From positions 1 through 64,000 of the forward strand of contig CAYPNF010000017.1 of assembly GCA_964411985.1 (NCBI GenBank): a DNA stretch of 64,000 nt. Direction: 5' to 3'. Numbering within the stretch: position 1 is the stretch's first letter; every line of letters starts with the position of its first letter. Below the pieces are notes generated by a model. It was not told where the DNA came from. It did not search any database and saw only the letters and a list, made by a program, of their open reading frames with translations. This document shows positions 14,053-24,800 of the stretch, in pieces. The translations under genes and the position numbers were made by a program. The DNA comes from CAYPNF01 sp964411985. Lineage in GTDB: Bacteria; Verrucomicrobiota; Verrucomicrobiia; Limisphaerales; J093.

Positions 14053-16249
14053 GGTTCAGAGCAATCGCGGCGAGCGTATGCAGGCGGGGCAAAGTGAAGC
14101 GAACCGTTCCAGACGAGGCATGATGGCGCAGGGTGCTTCCGGTGGGAAGTTGGCGAACGTTGCGAATTCTCTGGGGCAACCGGAGCCGCACCTCAATGTT
14201 ATCCACGGGCAAATTGGGCAGGTCGTGCTGGAAGTTCACCAGGCTGAGCAGGTGGCGTCGCCGGTCTGGTTGGTGGAAGAGCGTCAGTTCCACGCAAGCG
14301 GGGGCCGTAGCCTCGAAGCTGAAGGTTGGTTGCAGCCTACGCAGCAGGCGCACAAAGGTGTCCCGGAGATGATCCTGCTCTTCCAGGACCGTGGCACAAT
14401 AAAGGACCCGGCCTTCGCCGAAACGGTGAAGAAGGACCTCCGGATCCGTAGTGGAGACCCAGGGCGGATTGCTGTGAATGGAGGAGAACTGGCGAGGTTC
14501 GTGGGCCGGCCATGGCAGAGTCGTAGTCGCAAGCACTTCCGCCGCAGGATGGGTCCGGACCACAAAGCCATAGCTTTTCACGAACGGCGGATGAGCGGAA
14601 TCCCATCCAGCAAACTCAACGGCCCCTGCGGCCGTGGGCGCCAGGTAATGTTCACGGTCGGACCAATCGGCCTTCACCAGCGAGGCACCGAAAACGTCGG
14701 CCAGCTGAAAATCCTCCCCGCGCTTGCCCGCGGTGGTGACCAAAGACGTGCCTCCACTCGCATAGAGAGCCCCACCCCGGCGTACAAACCCTCGTATAGC
14801 CTCGCTCTCTTCCGGCGAGAGATGATGGACGTTGGACAGGATGAGTAGCTTGTAACGATCCAGTTGCCCGATCTGCTTGGCCGTAATCACCGTGAAGGGG
14901 ATGTGGTGAGCAATCAGGCTCCGCGAGGCACTCATGGCCGAAGGAGTATGGGTGTCGTTGTTTCCGAGTTCTCCCACCGGACGGCCGCTCTCTCGCATGT
15001 CGAACTTCGAGTCGAGTGAATGGTAAATGGCCATGTCCGCCACCCGATCCCCGCCAAGCTCCCGGTAGAAGGGCATCAGGCGGTCGAATACGCGGCCCAT
15101 CCGGTCGTGCACCGGCAAATTGACCGTTCCCACCGGGTCGATGGCATCGATGAAAATGAAAGCACCGTGGTCGGCGATAGCGGCGCTGGCCTTCGCCTCC
15201 AGCAGGGCTTCGGATTTCTTGCCCGTATGGTCGCGGAGTTCCGTCGAGAAACTGGTTTCATAACCGAAGGGGCGGTTTGGGGTAAGCTCACTCAGCAACT
15301 TGCGAACAAAAGACCCCTGCAGTGCGTCACCATAAAAGTCGCCCTGCAGAAAATCATTCTGCGACACCAGGGGATGAGACACGCCATTCGACCATCCGAG
15401 CGGATAGGTGGAGGACTGGTGTTCGACCGTGGCGGCGGGCTTAATCTGCTTCACCGTGCTGGTGCACAGCGCGGCGAACTCGCCCAACCACTTTTCCCGC
15501 TTGCGTTGCAGGGTTACCCAGCGCGGATCGGCCCAGTCTACGGTACGGGGCATGTCACCTCCGACCTCCTGACGCCAGCGTTCCTGGCAATGGGTGCAAT
15601 AGCAGACACAAGTCCAAAAGGTCATGTCGAAACGGACTCCGTCCAGATCGAATCGCTCGGCCAATTCCCGCGTCCAGGCGCGCACGTACTCGCGATAGGG
15701 AGAGTTGGGACAGACGAATCCATGCCGGCTGCCGCGCCCGAACTCTCCGCCATTGGGATGAATAATTCTCCACTCAGGATGCCGGTCCGCAGCCCACCGA
15801 TCATGAATCACGCTAACGTAGAGGACGACGGCAATCCCCTTGCGATGACAGCGTTCAATCATCTCGGCAACAATGTCCCGGCCCTTGAGCCCGGCGTGTT
15901 GCTGACCTACCTGGGTGGGATAGTTGAAAAGGCCGACGTGGGACTGCGCATAGCACACGATGGACTGTGCCCGGGAGCGGACCAGCGCGTCCACATATTG
16001 GTCGGCGTCGAACTCGGAAAGGAACTTCGGATCATAGTCCGGAATGTGCATGTCGATAACCGCGCGGCGCCAGGCCTTGGAAAACCAGGGTGGAGCTGGA
16101 GCCGTGGTTGCGCGCCGAGGTGTGTCGTAATCCGCCGCGAACGCGGCCGTGATGTTGGAGGTGACCACCGCACCAAGGGTGCTGCCGGTACAGAACAAGA
16201 AACTACGACGGTTCAGCATGGCCAGGTTAGGGTTCATGATTCGCGACAA
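14045..16249 (-). CDS. Tat-exported GHL6/fucosidase-like glycosidase with trimerisation-type domain
   Basis: This 734-aa protein has the Tat signal LNRRSFLFCTGSTLGAVV. The N-terminal barrel (about 60-320) contains RFDLDGVRFDMTFWTCVCYC followed by THCQERW, the pattern of hypothetical glycoside hydrolase family GHL6 (PF14871, alpha-fucosidase-like). Residues about 400-610 resemble the beta-galactosidase trimerisation domain (LLILSNVHHLSPEESEAIRG). A C-terminal beta domain ends in LHTLAAIALNHA. A paralogue is encoded at 18214-20397. Internal ATGs at 16237 and 16219 are alternative starts. Likely role: an exo-glycosidase in the same degradation pathway. Confidence 0.75.
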   Translation of the reverse strand: MSRIMNPNLAMLNRRSFLFCTGSTLGAVVTSNITAAFAADYDTPRRATTAPAPPWFSKAWRRAVIDMHIPDYDPKFLSEFDADQYVDALVRSRAQSIVCYAQSHVGLFNYPTQVGQQHAGLKGRDIVAEMIERCHRKGIAVVLYVSVIHDRWAADRHPEWRIIHPNGGEFGRGSRHGFVCPNSPYREYVRAWTRELAERFDLDGVRFDMTFWTCVCYCTHCQERWRQEVGGDMPRTVDWADPRWVTLQRKREKWLGEFAALCTSTVKQIKPAATVEHQSSTYPLGWSNGVSHPLVSQNDFLQGDFYGDALQGSFVRKLLSELTPNRPFGYETSFSTELRDHTGKKSEALLEAKASAAIADHGAFIFIDAIDPVGTVNLPVHDRMGRVFDRLMPFYRELGGDRVADMAIYHSLDSKFDMRESGRPVGELGNNDTHTPSAMSASRSLIAHHIPFTVITAKQIGQLDRYKLLILSNVHHLSPEESEAIRGFVRRGGALYASGGTSLVTTAGKRGEDFQLADVFGASLVKADWSDREHYLAPTAAGAVEFAGWDSAHPPFVKSYGFVVRTHPAAEVLATTTLPWPAHEPRQFSSIHSNPPWVSTTDPEVLLHRFGEGRVLYCATVLEEQDHLRDTFVRLLRRLQPTFSFEATAPACVELTLFHQPDRRRHLLSLVNFQHDLPNLPVDNIEVRLRLPQRIRNVRQLPTGSTLRHHASSGTVRFTLPRLHTLAAIALNHA

Positions 16250-16327
16250 TTAGCGGCTGTACGTCAGAAGCATGCTTCGCTCGCCCGCCTTGAAGCAGCG
16301 TGCGGAAGCCGGTGTTGTCGGCCGCTT

Positions 16328-18199
16328 TCACGGAATGGCCCCCCGGTTCTGCAGGCCGAAGTAGAGTGCTCCAAACATGGCGGCGTTCCAGCCCTGCATG
16401 GGAACTCCCGCCTGCTTGCCGGTCTCACCATCGAGGTACTCGTGAGGTATGAAGTCGCCCGCAGTCACAAGGTCCGCGCGGCCCACCCGCTTGAGCACCT
16501 CGCGCGCCGCAGCCGAATCGCCGAGCTTCAGAAGCCCCCAAGCATGAACGTGATTCAACCAGGGCCAGATCCCGCCATTGTGGTAGTCTCCGCCGTGATA
16601 TCCAAACTCAGGGGGATGGTAAGGGAAGGTTTCACGATACCCCCAGCGAGTGAGGTTTCCCTGAAGTGCCTCCAGGATGCTCCGGGCCTGCTGCTGGTTG
16701 ACGACATCGAAGAGAATGCCCACCACCTGATCCTCGAGCACCTGCGGGGCTTGACGCCCGTCCCGCCAGACTTGCTGGAAGAAGCGACCGTTCCACATGC
16801 CACCTTGCGAAACCGGGCGCATCAAGAACTCCCGCGCTCGGTCCGAGCGCTGCTGCAGGGTGTTCGCAACGTCGTATTCACCCAGTTCGGCTGAGAAGTC
16901 CGCGAGCCGCCGGGTAGCGGCGATATAGAGCATGGAGGCGTAGGGGGAGTACTTCCGGTTACTGACCCCAGACACATCCTTCCAGTCGTACCAGTAGGAG
17001 GCGGCCTGTGGTAGCCCAACCCCTTCCAGGTCCCTCGAATTCAACCAGGCCGCCGCTTGGAGGAGCTTTGCATGGATCATTCGCCCAAATTCGGCGTCGT
17101 GATGAAATCGGACGTAGCGCAACGCACGGAGGATGAAATAGCAATTGATATCGATGTCGTTCTCGCGCTCTATGACGGGCAGGATGGTGGTGGGCACTTT
17201 GCCGTCGGGCCTTTGGCCCCAACCGGATTCACGGATCATCCTTTTCTCCAAGGACGGCCAAAGCACAAGGTGCATCCATGTAGTCCAATAGGAATCGCGT
17301 TGGTTCAGCTCGTGATACCCCATGGTCAGGGTCGTTCCATCTTTCAGAACCCGGGTCATGGACGCTCCCGCCGTGGCATACCATCTCATGTAGGTGTCCA
17401 GTTCCTGATCTCCCGTTCTGGGGATCTTGGCTTCCAGCCTTCGAGTGGCTTCCACCAAGGTGTCCCACTCTCTGGCTGCGAAGTCGGCCAACTGAATGGG
17501 GTTGGCCAGCCGACTTGAGTAAGGCCAGTTGTCTTCCCAATGCCCGATCATCATACGCAACTTTGTGGAAGCCCCAGCTTGAAGAGTGACCGTCAGGCTG
17601 GAGCAGGCGTTGCTGGAGATGACGTGAGCCGGCTTGAGCCAGCAGAAGAAGTTCCTTCCGGCCTCCAGTCCGCAAACCGAGTTGGTATCCATCAGCTGCG
17701 GCTCCGTCTTGAGAAAGCCCGGGGCGTCGAACCGGACGGCCACTTGCCGGACACCACCGCTGGAATTGGTCACGCTGAACTCGGCGAGTCCAACCGAGAG
17801 TGAGCCCGTAAAGCTATCGTCCAGGGCGTTAGGCACTACGACTTGGCAACGAATCGCGACGTCATCCAAACGCTCGTCGGTCAATCCCACCACCGCAAAG
17901 GGCCAGTTTCTTTCTACTTCGCGCCTGGCACAATCGACCGCGTGCAACCACGCATTCTCGCCAACACGGAAACTGAAACGCCCACCTCCGATCGGATCGA
18001 GTCCCTCACCCAGTTGCGGGCGGTTGAAGAACAGGCTTCCGAAGATCTCGCCGTTGGTGGAAACGTTCGCTCCCAGGCTGAAGTTAACGCAGGGGTAACC
18101 ATCGCAGTTAACGACTTGTGGGGTGTCAGCGACCAAGAGGGTGGTGCTCCGGCCAAACAGACAGGCCAATAAGAGCAGCCATTTCAGTCTCCCATTCAT
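16328..18199 (-). CDS. Exported six-hairpin (alpha/alpha)6 glycosidase
   Basis: From ATG 18199 (MNGRLKWLLLLACLFGRSTT) a Sec signal peptide precedes a beta-sandwich of about 220 residues. An (alpha/alpha)6 catalytic region follows (HELNQRDSYWTTWMHLVLWP, then RENDIDINCYFILRALRYVR, then HGGDYHNGGIWPWLNHVHAW). The GGIWPW block and the acidic pair around DYHNGG are typical of GH63, GH15 and GH116-like amylo-glucosidase folds. An upstream ATG at 18226 overlaps the preceding gene by 13 bp. Substrate unknown; the neighbours suggest side-chain trimming of a complex glycan. Confidence 0.75.
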   Translation of the reverse strand: MNGRLKWLLLLACLFGRSTTLLVADTPQVVNCDGYPCVNFSLGANVSTNGEIFGSLFFNRPQLGEGLDPIGGGRFSFRVGENAWLHAVDCARREVERNWPFAVVGLTDERLDDVAIRCQVVVPNALDDSFTGSLSVGLAEFSVTNSSGGVRQVAVRFDAPGFLKTEPQLMDTNSVCGLEAGRNFFCWLKPAHVISSNACSSLTVTLQAGASTKLRMMIGHWEDNWPYSSRLANPIQLADFAAREWDTLVEATRRLEAKIPRTGDQELDTYMRWYATAGASMTRVLKDGTTLTMGYHELNQRDSYWTTWMHLVLWPSLEKRMIRESGWGQRPDGKVPTTILPVIERENDIDINCYFILRALRYVRFHHDAEFGRMIHAKLLQAAAWLNSRDLEGVGLPQAASYWYDWKDVSGVSNRKYSPYASMLYIAATRRLADFSAELGEYDVANTLQQRSDRAREFLMRPVSQGGMWNGRFFQQVWRDGRQAPQVLEDQVVGILFDVVNQQQARSILEALQGNLTRWGYRETFPYHPPEFGYHGGDYHNGGIWPWLNHVHAWGLLKLGDSAAAREVLKRVGRADLVTAGDFIPHEYLDGETGKQAGVPMQGWNAAMFGALYFGLQNRGAIP

Positions 18200-18213
18200 G
18201 AACGACACGGGTG

Positions 18214-20397
18214 CTAATAGCGGCATTGGATTACTTCGTGGATGTCCTGGACGACAACCTCGACCCGCCTGGCTCGCCTTTTCACTTGGGTGCTTGGGTT
18301 GAAGGCTTTGACGCCCTTGAGACCCTCGGAGAACTCGAGGACCGCGCGGTACATCGGGGCATCCTCGATCAAACCGGGCAGGATGTAAGGGCGTTCCTTG
18401 GGCGGGGTGGTCTGAGGAGGCGCGTTGTAGCCGAGCAGGTGGATCCGAAGGGTGCGCGTAGCGGGATCGTCTGAGACCACCGCTTCGACGGTCGCGGGGG
18501 CGGTGATTCGAATACGAGGGGTCGGATGGAGGGTTCGCACGGCGTTGGCTAGTAGACGGCGAGTCTCCACGATGTGATGATCGCTGGCGGTGGACCAGTC
18601 CGGCGAAGCGGCCAGGGTGAGAACGCGGCCTTTGCCGACCTGGTTCAGGAAGGCCGCCGGACCGACCGGAGCGTCCGCGCTGAGGGGCCAGTCTTCATTG
18701 TAGCGTTTCTGCTCGTGAAGCTTGCTCCGATGAGGTTTCAGAAGCTCGCCGAACGGCGTCGCGGCGGTAGCCTCGAACACCGCAGCAGGGCCGCGCACGA
18801 GGAAAGGCCAGTCCAGACGTCCGGAGGGTGCGAGTTGCGACGCCACAGAGGACTTGGCTAAAGCAGGGAAACGCACCCAATTATCGGTGGAATCCATCTT
18901 CCGCACCAAGCGCACTCCGGCCAGGGATTCCAGCGGCGACTTTGTCAACAGACGGCCCATGGGGTCGTAGCAGCCACTCGGACCGGTGGCAATGAGCTGC
19001 CCGCCCTCCTCTACATAACGACGAAATAGAGCGACTTCCTTTTCGGACAGAATGCCAACGTTAGGAAGGAGTACCACAGGAAAATGACGGAGCGTATCCA
19101 AGGAAACGTTCTCCTCGTGAATCACCCCCCAGGGGATGTGCTCGTAAACCATGGCTTTGTGCGCACCCTGGAAAGACATGAAGAAGTCCACTGGTTTCTC
19201 CCGGCCCATCCAATCCCGGGTGCGGCTGCTGTAATAGATACCCACCTCCTGCAAGGGTGGCTGACCAAAGTGGGCTTTCTTGGCGTGGACTTCGCGGAAG
19301 ATCTCACCAAAGCGTTCGTAGGCCAAGGGATCCAGCCATCCGTCGAACGCTGTCTTGTCAATCATGGTCACGAAGGAGCCATGCGCCAGCAGGTTGAACA
19401 TTTCCCAACGCATGTCATGCAAAGGGCGGGTGGTCTGGTCATGATACATGCGTACCCCTCGCTGCATGGCCACCTGAACCGGTTTTCCCGGTGTGGCGGC
19501 TCGATAGAACTCCGCGTTCAGACCCACGGTGAGGGCGCTGAAACCCCAAACGCCGGTTTCGCCGGTGACGAAGTCCCCGTTCGCCGCGTGCTGCACTGGG
19601 CGTTGTCCCACCTCCCAAGAAAACGGCGGGTTTCCGTGATAGTTGAAGTCGATGGTCGCGCCCGGCTTTTCCCGGCGGATGTGGTCGGTCATTTCCTTCT
19701 CGAATCGGTCACTGCTTGCGTAACGAAACTCCATCATGCGGTCCCAATCCTCATCCCAAGTGACTCCCTTGGGCATAGACCGACCGTACTGCGCCTGAAA
19801 CTCTTTCTGGCATGTGTCACACCAGCAACCGTAGGGCGGGCCGAACCCCTGGTCCACCATGTCGAGGTGAAGGCCTTCGATGCCGTAGGCCAGCTGCTCG
19901 CTCAGCATCTGCTTCATGAACTCGCGGTAGCCAGACCGATAGCAAACCCGGCCCTCAATCGGTTTGCCATCACTGCCGGCCACGCGCCAATCGGGATGCA
20001 GCTTCAGGGTGTGTCCCGGGTACTGCTGAACACAATAGGCGATGACCGGGATTCCTTGACGACGTCCCTCCTCGACCGCCTCACGTAACACGTCACGGTT
20101 CCCAAGACCGGGGCATTTGGGCTGCAATTTGGAATCGTAATAGGCCCAATCGCCGTCGCGCGCCCAAATCACGAGGTATTCGCCTCCGCAGGCTTTCGTC
20201 GCGCGGGCAATCTCGCACCCGTCGAACTTCACCGCATAGCCTATGTCAGCTGGATCTCCTCCAAACTGGGATCCGGTGGGACCGACCTCGAGACCGACCA
20301 GCATGCGGGTATACCAGGGCGGAGAATCTGCTGCGTGAACTGAGGCCACCGAGGCAAATAGAAGCAGGGCGAGGAGGGTGCGAAGAGGTGATGTCAT
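18214..20397 (-). CDS. Exported GHL6-like glycosidase with trimerisation-type domain (paralogue)
   Basis: Start ATG 20397 is chosen because it gives a clean signal peptide (MTSPLRTLLALLLFASVASV); in-frame ATGs at 20430 and 20445 would add basic residues. The barrel contains YGIEGLHLDMVDQGFGPPYG and CWCDTCQKEF, equivalent to the DGVRFDM...CxxC segment of the 14045-16249 protein. It continues into a flavodoxin-like trimerisation region (RHFPVVLLPNVGILSEKEVA) and a C-terminal beta domain. The CxxC pair next to the active-site loop in both paralogues may bind a metal or form a disulfide. First structural gene after the regulator. Confidence 0.75.
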   Translation of the reverse strand: MTSPLRTLLALLLFASVASVHAADSPPWYTRMLVGLEVGPTGSQFGGDPADIGYAVKFDGCEIARATKACGGEYLVIWARDGDWAYYDSKLQPKCPGLGNRDVLREAVEEGRRQGIPVIAYCVQQYPGHTLKLHPDWRVAGSDGKPIEGRVCYRSGYREFMKQMLSEQLAYGIEGLHLDMVDQGFGPPYGCWCDTCQKEFQAQYGRSMPKGVTWDEDWDRMMEFRYASSDRFEKEMTDHIRREKPGATIDFNYHGNPPFSWEVGQRPVQHAANGDFVTGETGVWGFSALTVGLNAEFYRAATPGKPVQVAMQRGVRMYHDQTTRPLHDMRWEMFNLLAHGSFVTMIDKTAFDGWLDPLAYERFGEIFREVHAKKAHFGQPPLQEVGIYYSSRTRDWMGREKPVDFFMSFQGAHKAMVYEHIPWGVIHEENVSLDTLRHFPVVLLPNVGILSEKEVALFRRYVEEGGQLIATGPSGCYDPMGRLLTKSPLESLAGVRLVRKMDSTDNWVRFPALAKSSVASQLAPSGRLDWPFLVRGPAAVFEATAATPFGELLKPHRSKLHEQKRYNEDWPLSADAPVGPAAFLNQVGKGRVLTLAASPDWSTASDHHIVETRRLLANAVRTLHPTPRIRITAPATVEAVVSDDPATRTLRIHLLGYNAPPQTTPPKERPYILPGLIEDAPMYRAVLEFSEGLKGVKAFNPSTQVKRRARRVEVVVQDIHEVIQCRY

Positions 20398-20414
20398 CTT
20401 GAGTCTTTGGGTTT

Positions 20415-20422
20415 CAACGTTG
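20415..20422. promoter_or_regulatory. Possible second LacI-type half-palindrome
   Basis: CAACGTTG, an 8-bp perfect palindrome with central CG, sits 18 bp upstream of the chosen start of the first glycosidase gene. Flanking symmetry is poor, so this is only a candidate operator. Confidence 0.2.
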
Positions 20423-20506
20423 GCACGACGCATTTCGAAGTCCATTTCACCTTGGTCCTGGCTGGCGGGAACAAGGTAGAGCTGGCAGGTAAGGTTTCAT
20501 GCGTTT

Positions 20507-21553
20507 TCATAGACCCACTGCCGGAGCGGCGAGCTCGGTATGCATGAACGGAGGAAGCTTGGGATCTGTGCTTCGCCGGACAATAAGTCGGGTTCTCAAC
20601 ACCTCGTGGGGCACGGAGCGTTTGGGTGCACCTCGCAAACCGAGGAACACCTCGAACGCACGCCTCCCCATCTCGACTATCGGATAGTGGATCGTGGTGA
20701 GGCCGGGATCCATCACGCCCGACAAGGGGTCGTTACTGAAACCAGCTACGGCGATGTCCTCGGGGATGCGGCAGCCCCGGGACTTGAAACCAGCCATGGC
20801 TCCGAACGCTATCATGTCATCGCCACAGAACACCGCAGTGAAGTCCCGCTTCCGGTCCACCAGGCAAAGCGCGCTCTGGTAGCCATGTTGAAGGGAGTAC
20901 TGACCCGTGAGGATGTGAGAGCTGTGGCAAGGCAGGTGGTGAGTCACCATGAAAGCGCGGAACGCCTCGTTGCGCAGGATGGTGTTGCGATTGTGAGGAT
21001 CGCCGCTGATAAAGCGGAACTTGCGGTGTCCCAGCGCATAGAGATGCTCCAACGCCAACTTCGTGCTGCGCGAGTTGTCAATCAAAACGCTGGGCAAAGC
21101 CTTGGTGGAGGGAGGCTTGTCCACCACCACGACCGGAATCCCGGATCGATGGATCTTCAGCAGTCGGACCCCGCCGACGCCAATGCCGACGTAGATGGTG
21201 GTTACGACCTGTTCATGCCCCATTAGGTCCAGCGCTCAAGGTTCAGTAGCGGGGTTGTCATGCAGGTCAGAAATCAGAACGCTATACTGGTGCGCTGCCG
21301 CGGCGGAAGCTAGTCCATGGACCAGACGCGACGGAAACCGATTGGAAATGTTGTCGGCTACGAAACCAATCACCGAAGTTCGCCCCCGTCGGAGTTTCTG
21401 GGCGGTGCCGCTGGGAGTATAGTTGAGTTCGGCAACCGCCTCCTGCACCCGGCGGGCGGCCTCGTCCGACACCCGCCGCTTCTGGTTCATCGCATAGGAG
21501 ACCGTGGCGATGGAGACCCCTGCCCGCTGGGCGACCTGTTTGATGGTGGCCAT
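20507..21553 (-). pseudogene. LacI-family transcriptional regulator interrupted by in-frame TGA
   Basis: From ATG 21553 the first 105 codons encode the LacI helix-turn-helix (MATIKQVAQRAGVSIATVSY) and hinge. TGA occurs at 21236-21238, and the same frame continues without a gap (ALDLMGHEQVVTTIYVGIGV...) as a full periplasmic-binding-protein-like effector domain to 20507. The total is 349 codons, the normal LacI length of about 340. Only the nonsense codon breaks it, so it is a recent pseudogene, a sequencing error or, less likely, a recoded codon. It lies directly upstream of the glycosidases and would regulate them and itself. Confidence 0.85.
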
Positions 21554-21639
21554 GGGGAGCTATCGAGGTGGAGCCGATGTAGGCCGGCAGCGGAGCCGTT
21601 CGCCGATGGAAAGGTGTGTGGACAGGCAATACACCATGA

Positions 21640-21655
21640 TGTGAAACGTTTAACA
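21640..21655. promoter_or_regulatory. LacI-family operator
   Basis: TGTGAAACGTTTAACA is a 16-bp near-perfect palindrome centred on CG (14 of 16 positions symmetric), the classic form of LacI/GalR-family sites. It lies about 87 bp upstream of the regulator's start codon, suggesting autoregulation of the regulator and the downstream glycosidase genes. Confidence 0.6.
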
Positions 21656-21824
21656 TGGACATTCCTACAGGATACTCGAAAGCGGTCAAGCGTGTTTCTT
21701 TTGAGCATTTCCCCTAACGATGAGGCACGGTTGGGCTTCTTCTTGACCCCGGAATGGCTAGGGGTGGGTCGAGCTTCTTGGTCTTGCTCAACAGGCGTGC
21801 CGTTACAAGGGAGGGGAAGCCACT

Positions 21825-21842
21825 CGCTTTCTTCCGAAAGCG
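21825..21842. terminator. Hairpin after the giant-protein operon (weak)
   Basis: CGCTTTC-TTCC-GAAAGCG forms a 7-bp stem with a 4-nt loop, 42 bp beyond the stop of the minus-strand gene ending at 21884. There is no T tract, so intrinsic termination is uncertain. Confidence 0.25.
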
Positions 21843-21883
21843 ACTACGAGAGGGTGTTCAGGCGAACCTTCGAAAGCGACCTG

Positions 21884-24800
21884 CTACGGAAGGGTCAGGT
21901 ATACTTTGTAGAACTTCTGCCCGGTGGCGGAGGGTGGAAGAGTGACCTCAAACTCGCCTCCTGGTAGCGGTACCGGGATCAGACCGGCGTCAGTGAAGCC
22001 CAGGTTGAGATCGGTAGAAGCCATAACCCCAAACTTAAACTTCCCGGAATATCCGGCCGGAAAACTCCACTTCACCTTAAATTGACTCCCTGCAGATTCG
22101 GCAATGACCAGTACCGGCGGCAACAGGCTGATGGCCGTCCCACCGTGCGAGGGTTGGTCGTTCGGATCGGTGCCATCGAGGAATTCCTGAAGGTTGGAGA
22201 CTCCATCGTGGTCCGGGTCGTCGTAGGGGTCCACGCCCAGTTTGCCGAAGAAGACGAGTTCCCAAGCGTCGGCCAGGAGGTTGCCATCACTGTCGGTGCT
22301 GCTGGGAGCGGGGACGGCCGTCAGCGAGGCAGAGATCACCTCAAGGGTGTCGCCTGGGCAGGCGGTGCTAGCCACGTCGGAGTAGCCGGTAACCTGGACC
22401 AGGCTCCCGGCGAGCAGCGTGAAGGCTTCCGGGAAGCGATAAGGGCTGCCATCGGCGAAAACGAGGTTCTTCTGAATACTTCCCCCAAGCAGGTCCAAAC
22501 GGGTACAAGCCGAGGTAAAGGAATCGGCTCGCACCTGGAGTTGAACGGTAACCACGGGTCGAGGCGGGACACCATTCAGAACCTGAGCCACGCCGCTAAG
22601 ACCGCTGGCAAGATCGGCGGGAGCAAGGGTGGCTGCAGCGAGGTAGTTGCTTTGCAGCGTGCCGGTGGTGAGGAAATCACGGAGAGTGTCGAGAGGCGAA
22701 GGGTAGCGACCCGGAGTGGCATTGTTGAGGGCGCTGCTGATGCGGTAGATGTCGGTGGCGACGGCGTTCAGTTTCTGCAATTCCAGAGTGGGAGCGGATG
22801 CGACTGCGGAGTGGATATTGGTATAGATGGCAACCAGCGAGAAGCCGGGGTGCGCGTCGTCGATCTGCTGTTCGAGGCTGAGCAGTTCCGACTGGGAGGG
22901 ACGGTACCGGGAAAGATCGTTGGGGCGGAACCCGAGAATGCTGACCTGATTAGTTTCAGGCAAACCGCGGGAGTGGAGGAGGTCGCCGATCTTCCTTTCG
23001 ACCAATAGGGTGGTTAGGACATCAGGCACGGTGATCTCGCCCAAGATCTCTTCGGATACGGTCGGAGCGTAGGCTGCTTGGGCCGCGAGAATCCACGCCT
23101 TGGCCTGGGCCGACAGACTGGCAGTGGTGAAAGTGTAGGGAACAGTGACGTCCAATTGAACGGAAGGAACGGGCAGAAGACGAACGAGTTCGCGCCCGAT
23201 CAAGGGGTCCGGTGAAGCGGTGGAGATGGCGAAGTGAGGATCTGTGGCCACCACCATGAGGCGGCGTCTCACGTCGAGGATGATATTCGTGAAATGCGCG
23301 GTGGGGTTAACCAAGCCCGGTTTGACGACGTTCGTAGTCTCCGTGAACTGAGCCAGGTTGCCCTGAAGGGTGTGAGCGCGCACGCCGACCCCCATTGCGC
23401 TAAGCGTAGTGGTGGGTACGGTTCCATCGAGCGGCCGAGGAGTCAGGTAGAGGTCGAAACCACCCTTCTCTTCCATGCGCTGGGCTTCGGTCGGCTTGCT
23501 GGAAGCATCGTAGGGATTTGTCCCCACCAGCATCTCGTTGAGGTCGGAGAAACCGTCGCCGTCGCTGTCCTTGCCCGAAGTGACGGGGTTCAGTTCCTGA
23601 CCCAAGCCCAGGTAATCGGGAGTGCCGTCGTTGTTACCGTCGTAGCCCAGTTCCACAAAGTCAGGGACGCCGTCTTGGTCGGAATCCTGTTGGGCAGGCG
23701 GAATGGGGAAAGTGTAGGTGGCGGTGTGGATAACGGACTTGGCGTTGCCGACGAGCGGCTGAGCGAAGTACTGGAGCGTCGTGGTTTTGAACAGGGGAAA
23801 AGCACCCTTGTAGGGGATCCAACTGCCTGACGACCCTACCCGATAGGAGATATGGCAGAGGCCGGTGGAAGGCGTCAAGGTGACCTGGATCGCGTTCTTC
23901 TGGGGACCTGGAGTTGGGGCGATGCTGACTTCGATCACCTCGGCTCCAACGGCGGGAATGCTGCTACGGAGCGAGAAGACCGGGCTGATTTGGTTCACGA
24001 GGCCGAACTGGGCACTCGCGGGGCCGGTCCCCAGGGAGGTGGCGCTGGGGGTATCCAGACCATGGCTGGCATCGACGAAAGATTCAGCGCTGACGGTCAT
24101 GGAAGGCGGGGATCCGGCCAGGGAGAGCTTGGTGGTCCAATCCGGGGCGTTATAACTGCCCAGCAGCACGGGCGCCAGGGATACGAACGGTTCTTTCTGG
24201 AAGAGGAAAACGTTGGCGGCTGCGAAGGACCGGTTGACATCAGGGAGAGCGCCTGACTCTGCCAGGGTGTAGGTATCCCCGCTGACTGCGTAGCGCTGGA
24301 AATTGGAGGAGATCCCCCCTGAGCCGCTGAGAGCCAGGAAACCACCACCGGAGGTCGGAACCGCACCGGTAAAGGGATCGTCGATCGTGGACACGGAGGA
24401 AACGACCTTCAGGACAGACCCACCATCGTAATTGTAGATTCGCAGTGTCGAGCCATCGCCGAGTAACATCAGCAGGCGAGGTTTGGCGCCTGCGAGGACG
24501 AATACTTGCTGGATGGGGAGGTCCAGGTCCAGCGAGAGGTCGGCTCCAAACTTGAAGACTCCAGCCAAAGGTTCGAGGATAGGGCGAGCGACAAGATTCG
24601 AGCTGCCGGCGGTGTAGAAGAGGAAAGTGCTGAGCGGTTGGCCTCCGAAAGCTCCGTACACAAACCGAGCATTGTTCAAAGGGACGGTGCCCTTCAATGG
24701 GATGGACACACTGCCCGACGTAAGGTCGTAAACATGACATTCCTCCGTCAAACCCACCGACACCATACTTCCCAGCAGCCACGGGCCTCCAGCCTTGAGG

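Noticed and set aside
15020..16894. Plus-strand open frame of 624 codons
   Set aside because: It is antisense to two glycosidase genes whose minus-strand translations carry signal peptides and domain motifs. The plus frame has no recognisable motif and unnatural composition.
21236..21238. TGA as a selenocysteine codon in the LacI regulator
   Set aside because: LacI proteins have no selenocysteine at this site and no SECIS-like hairpin is evident just downstream. A nonsense mutation or read error is simpler.
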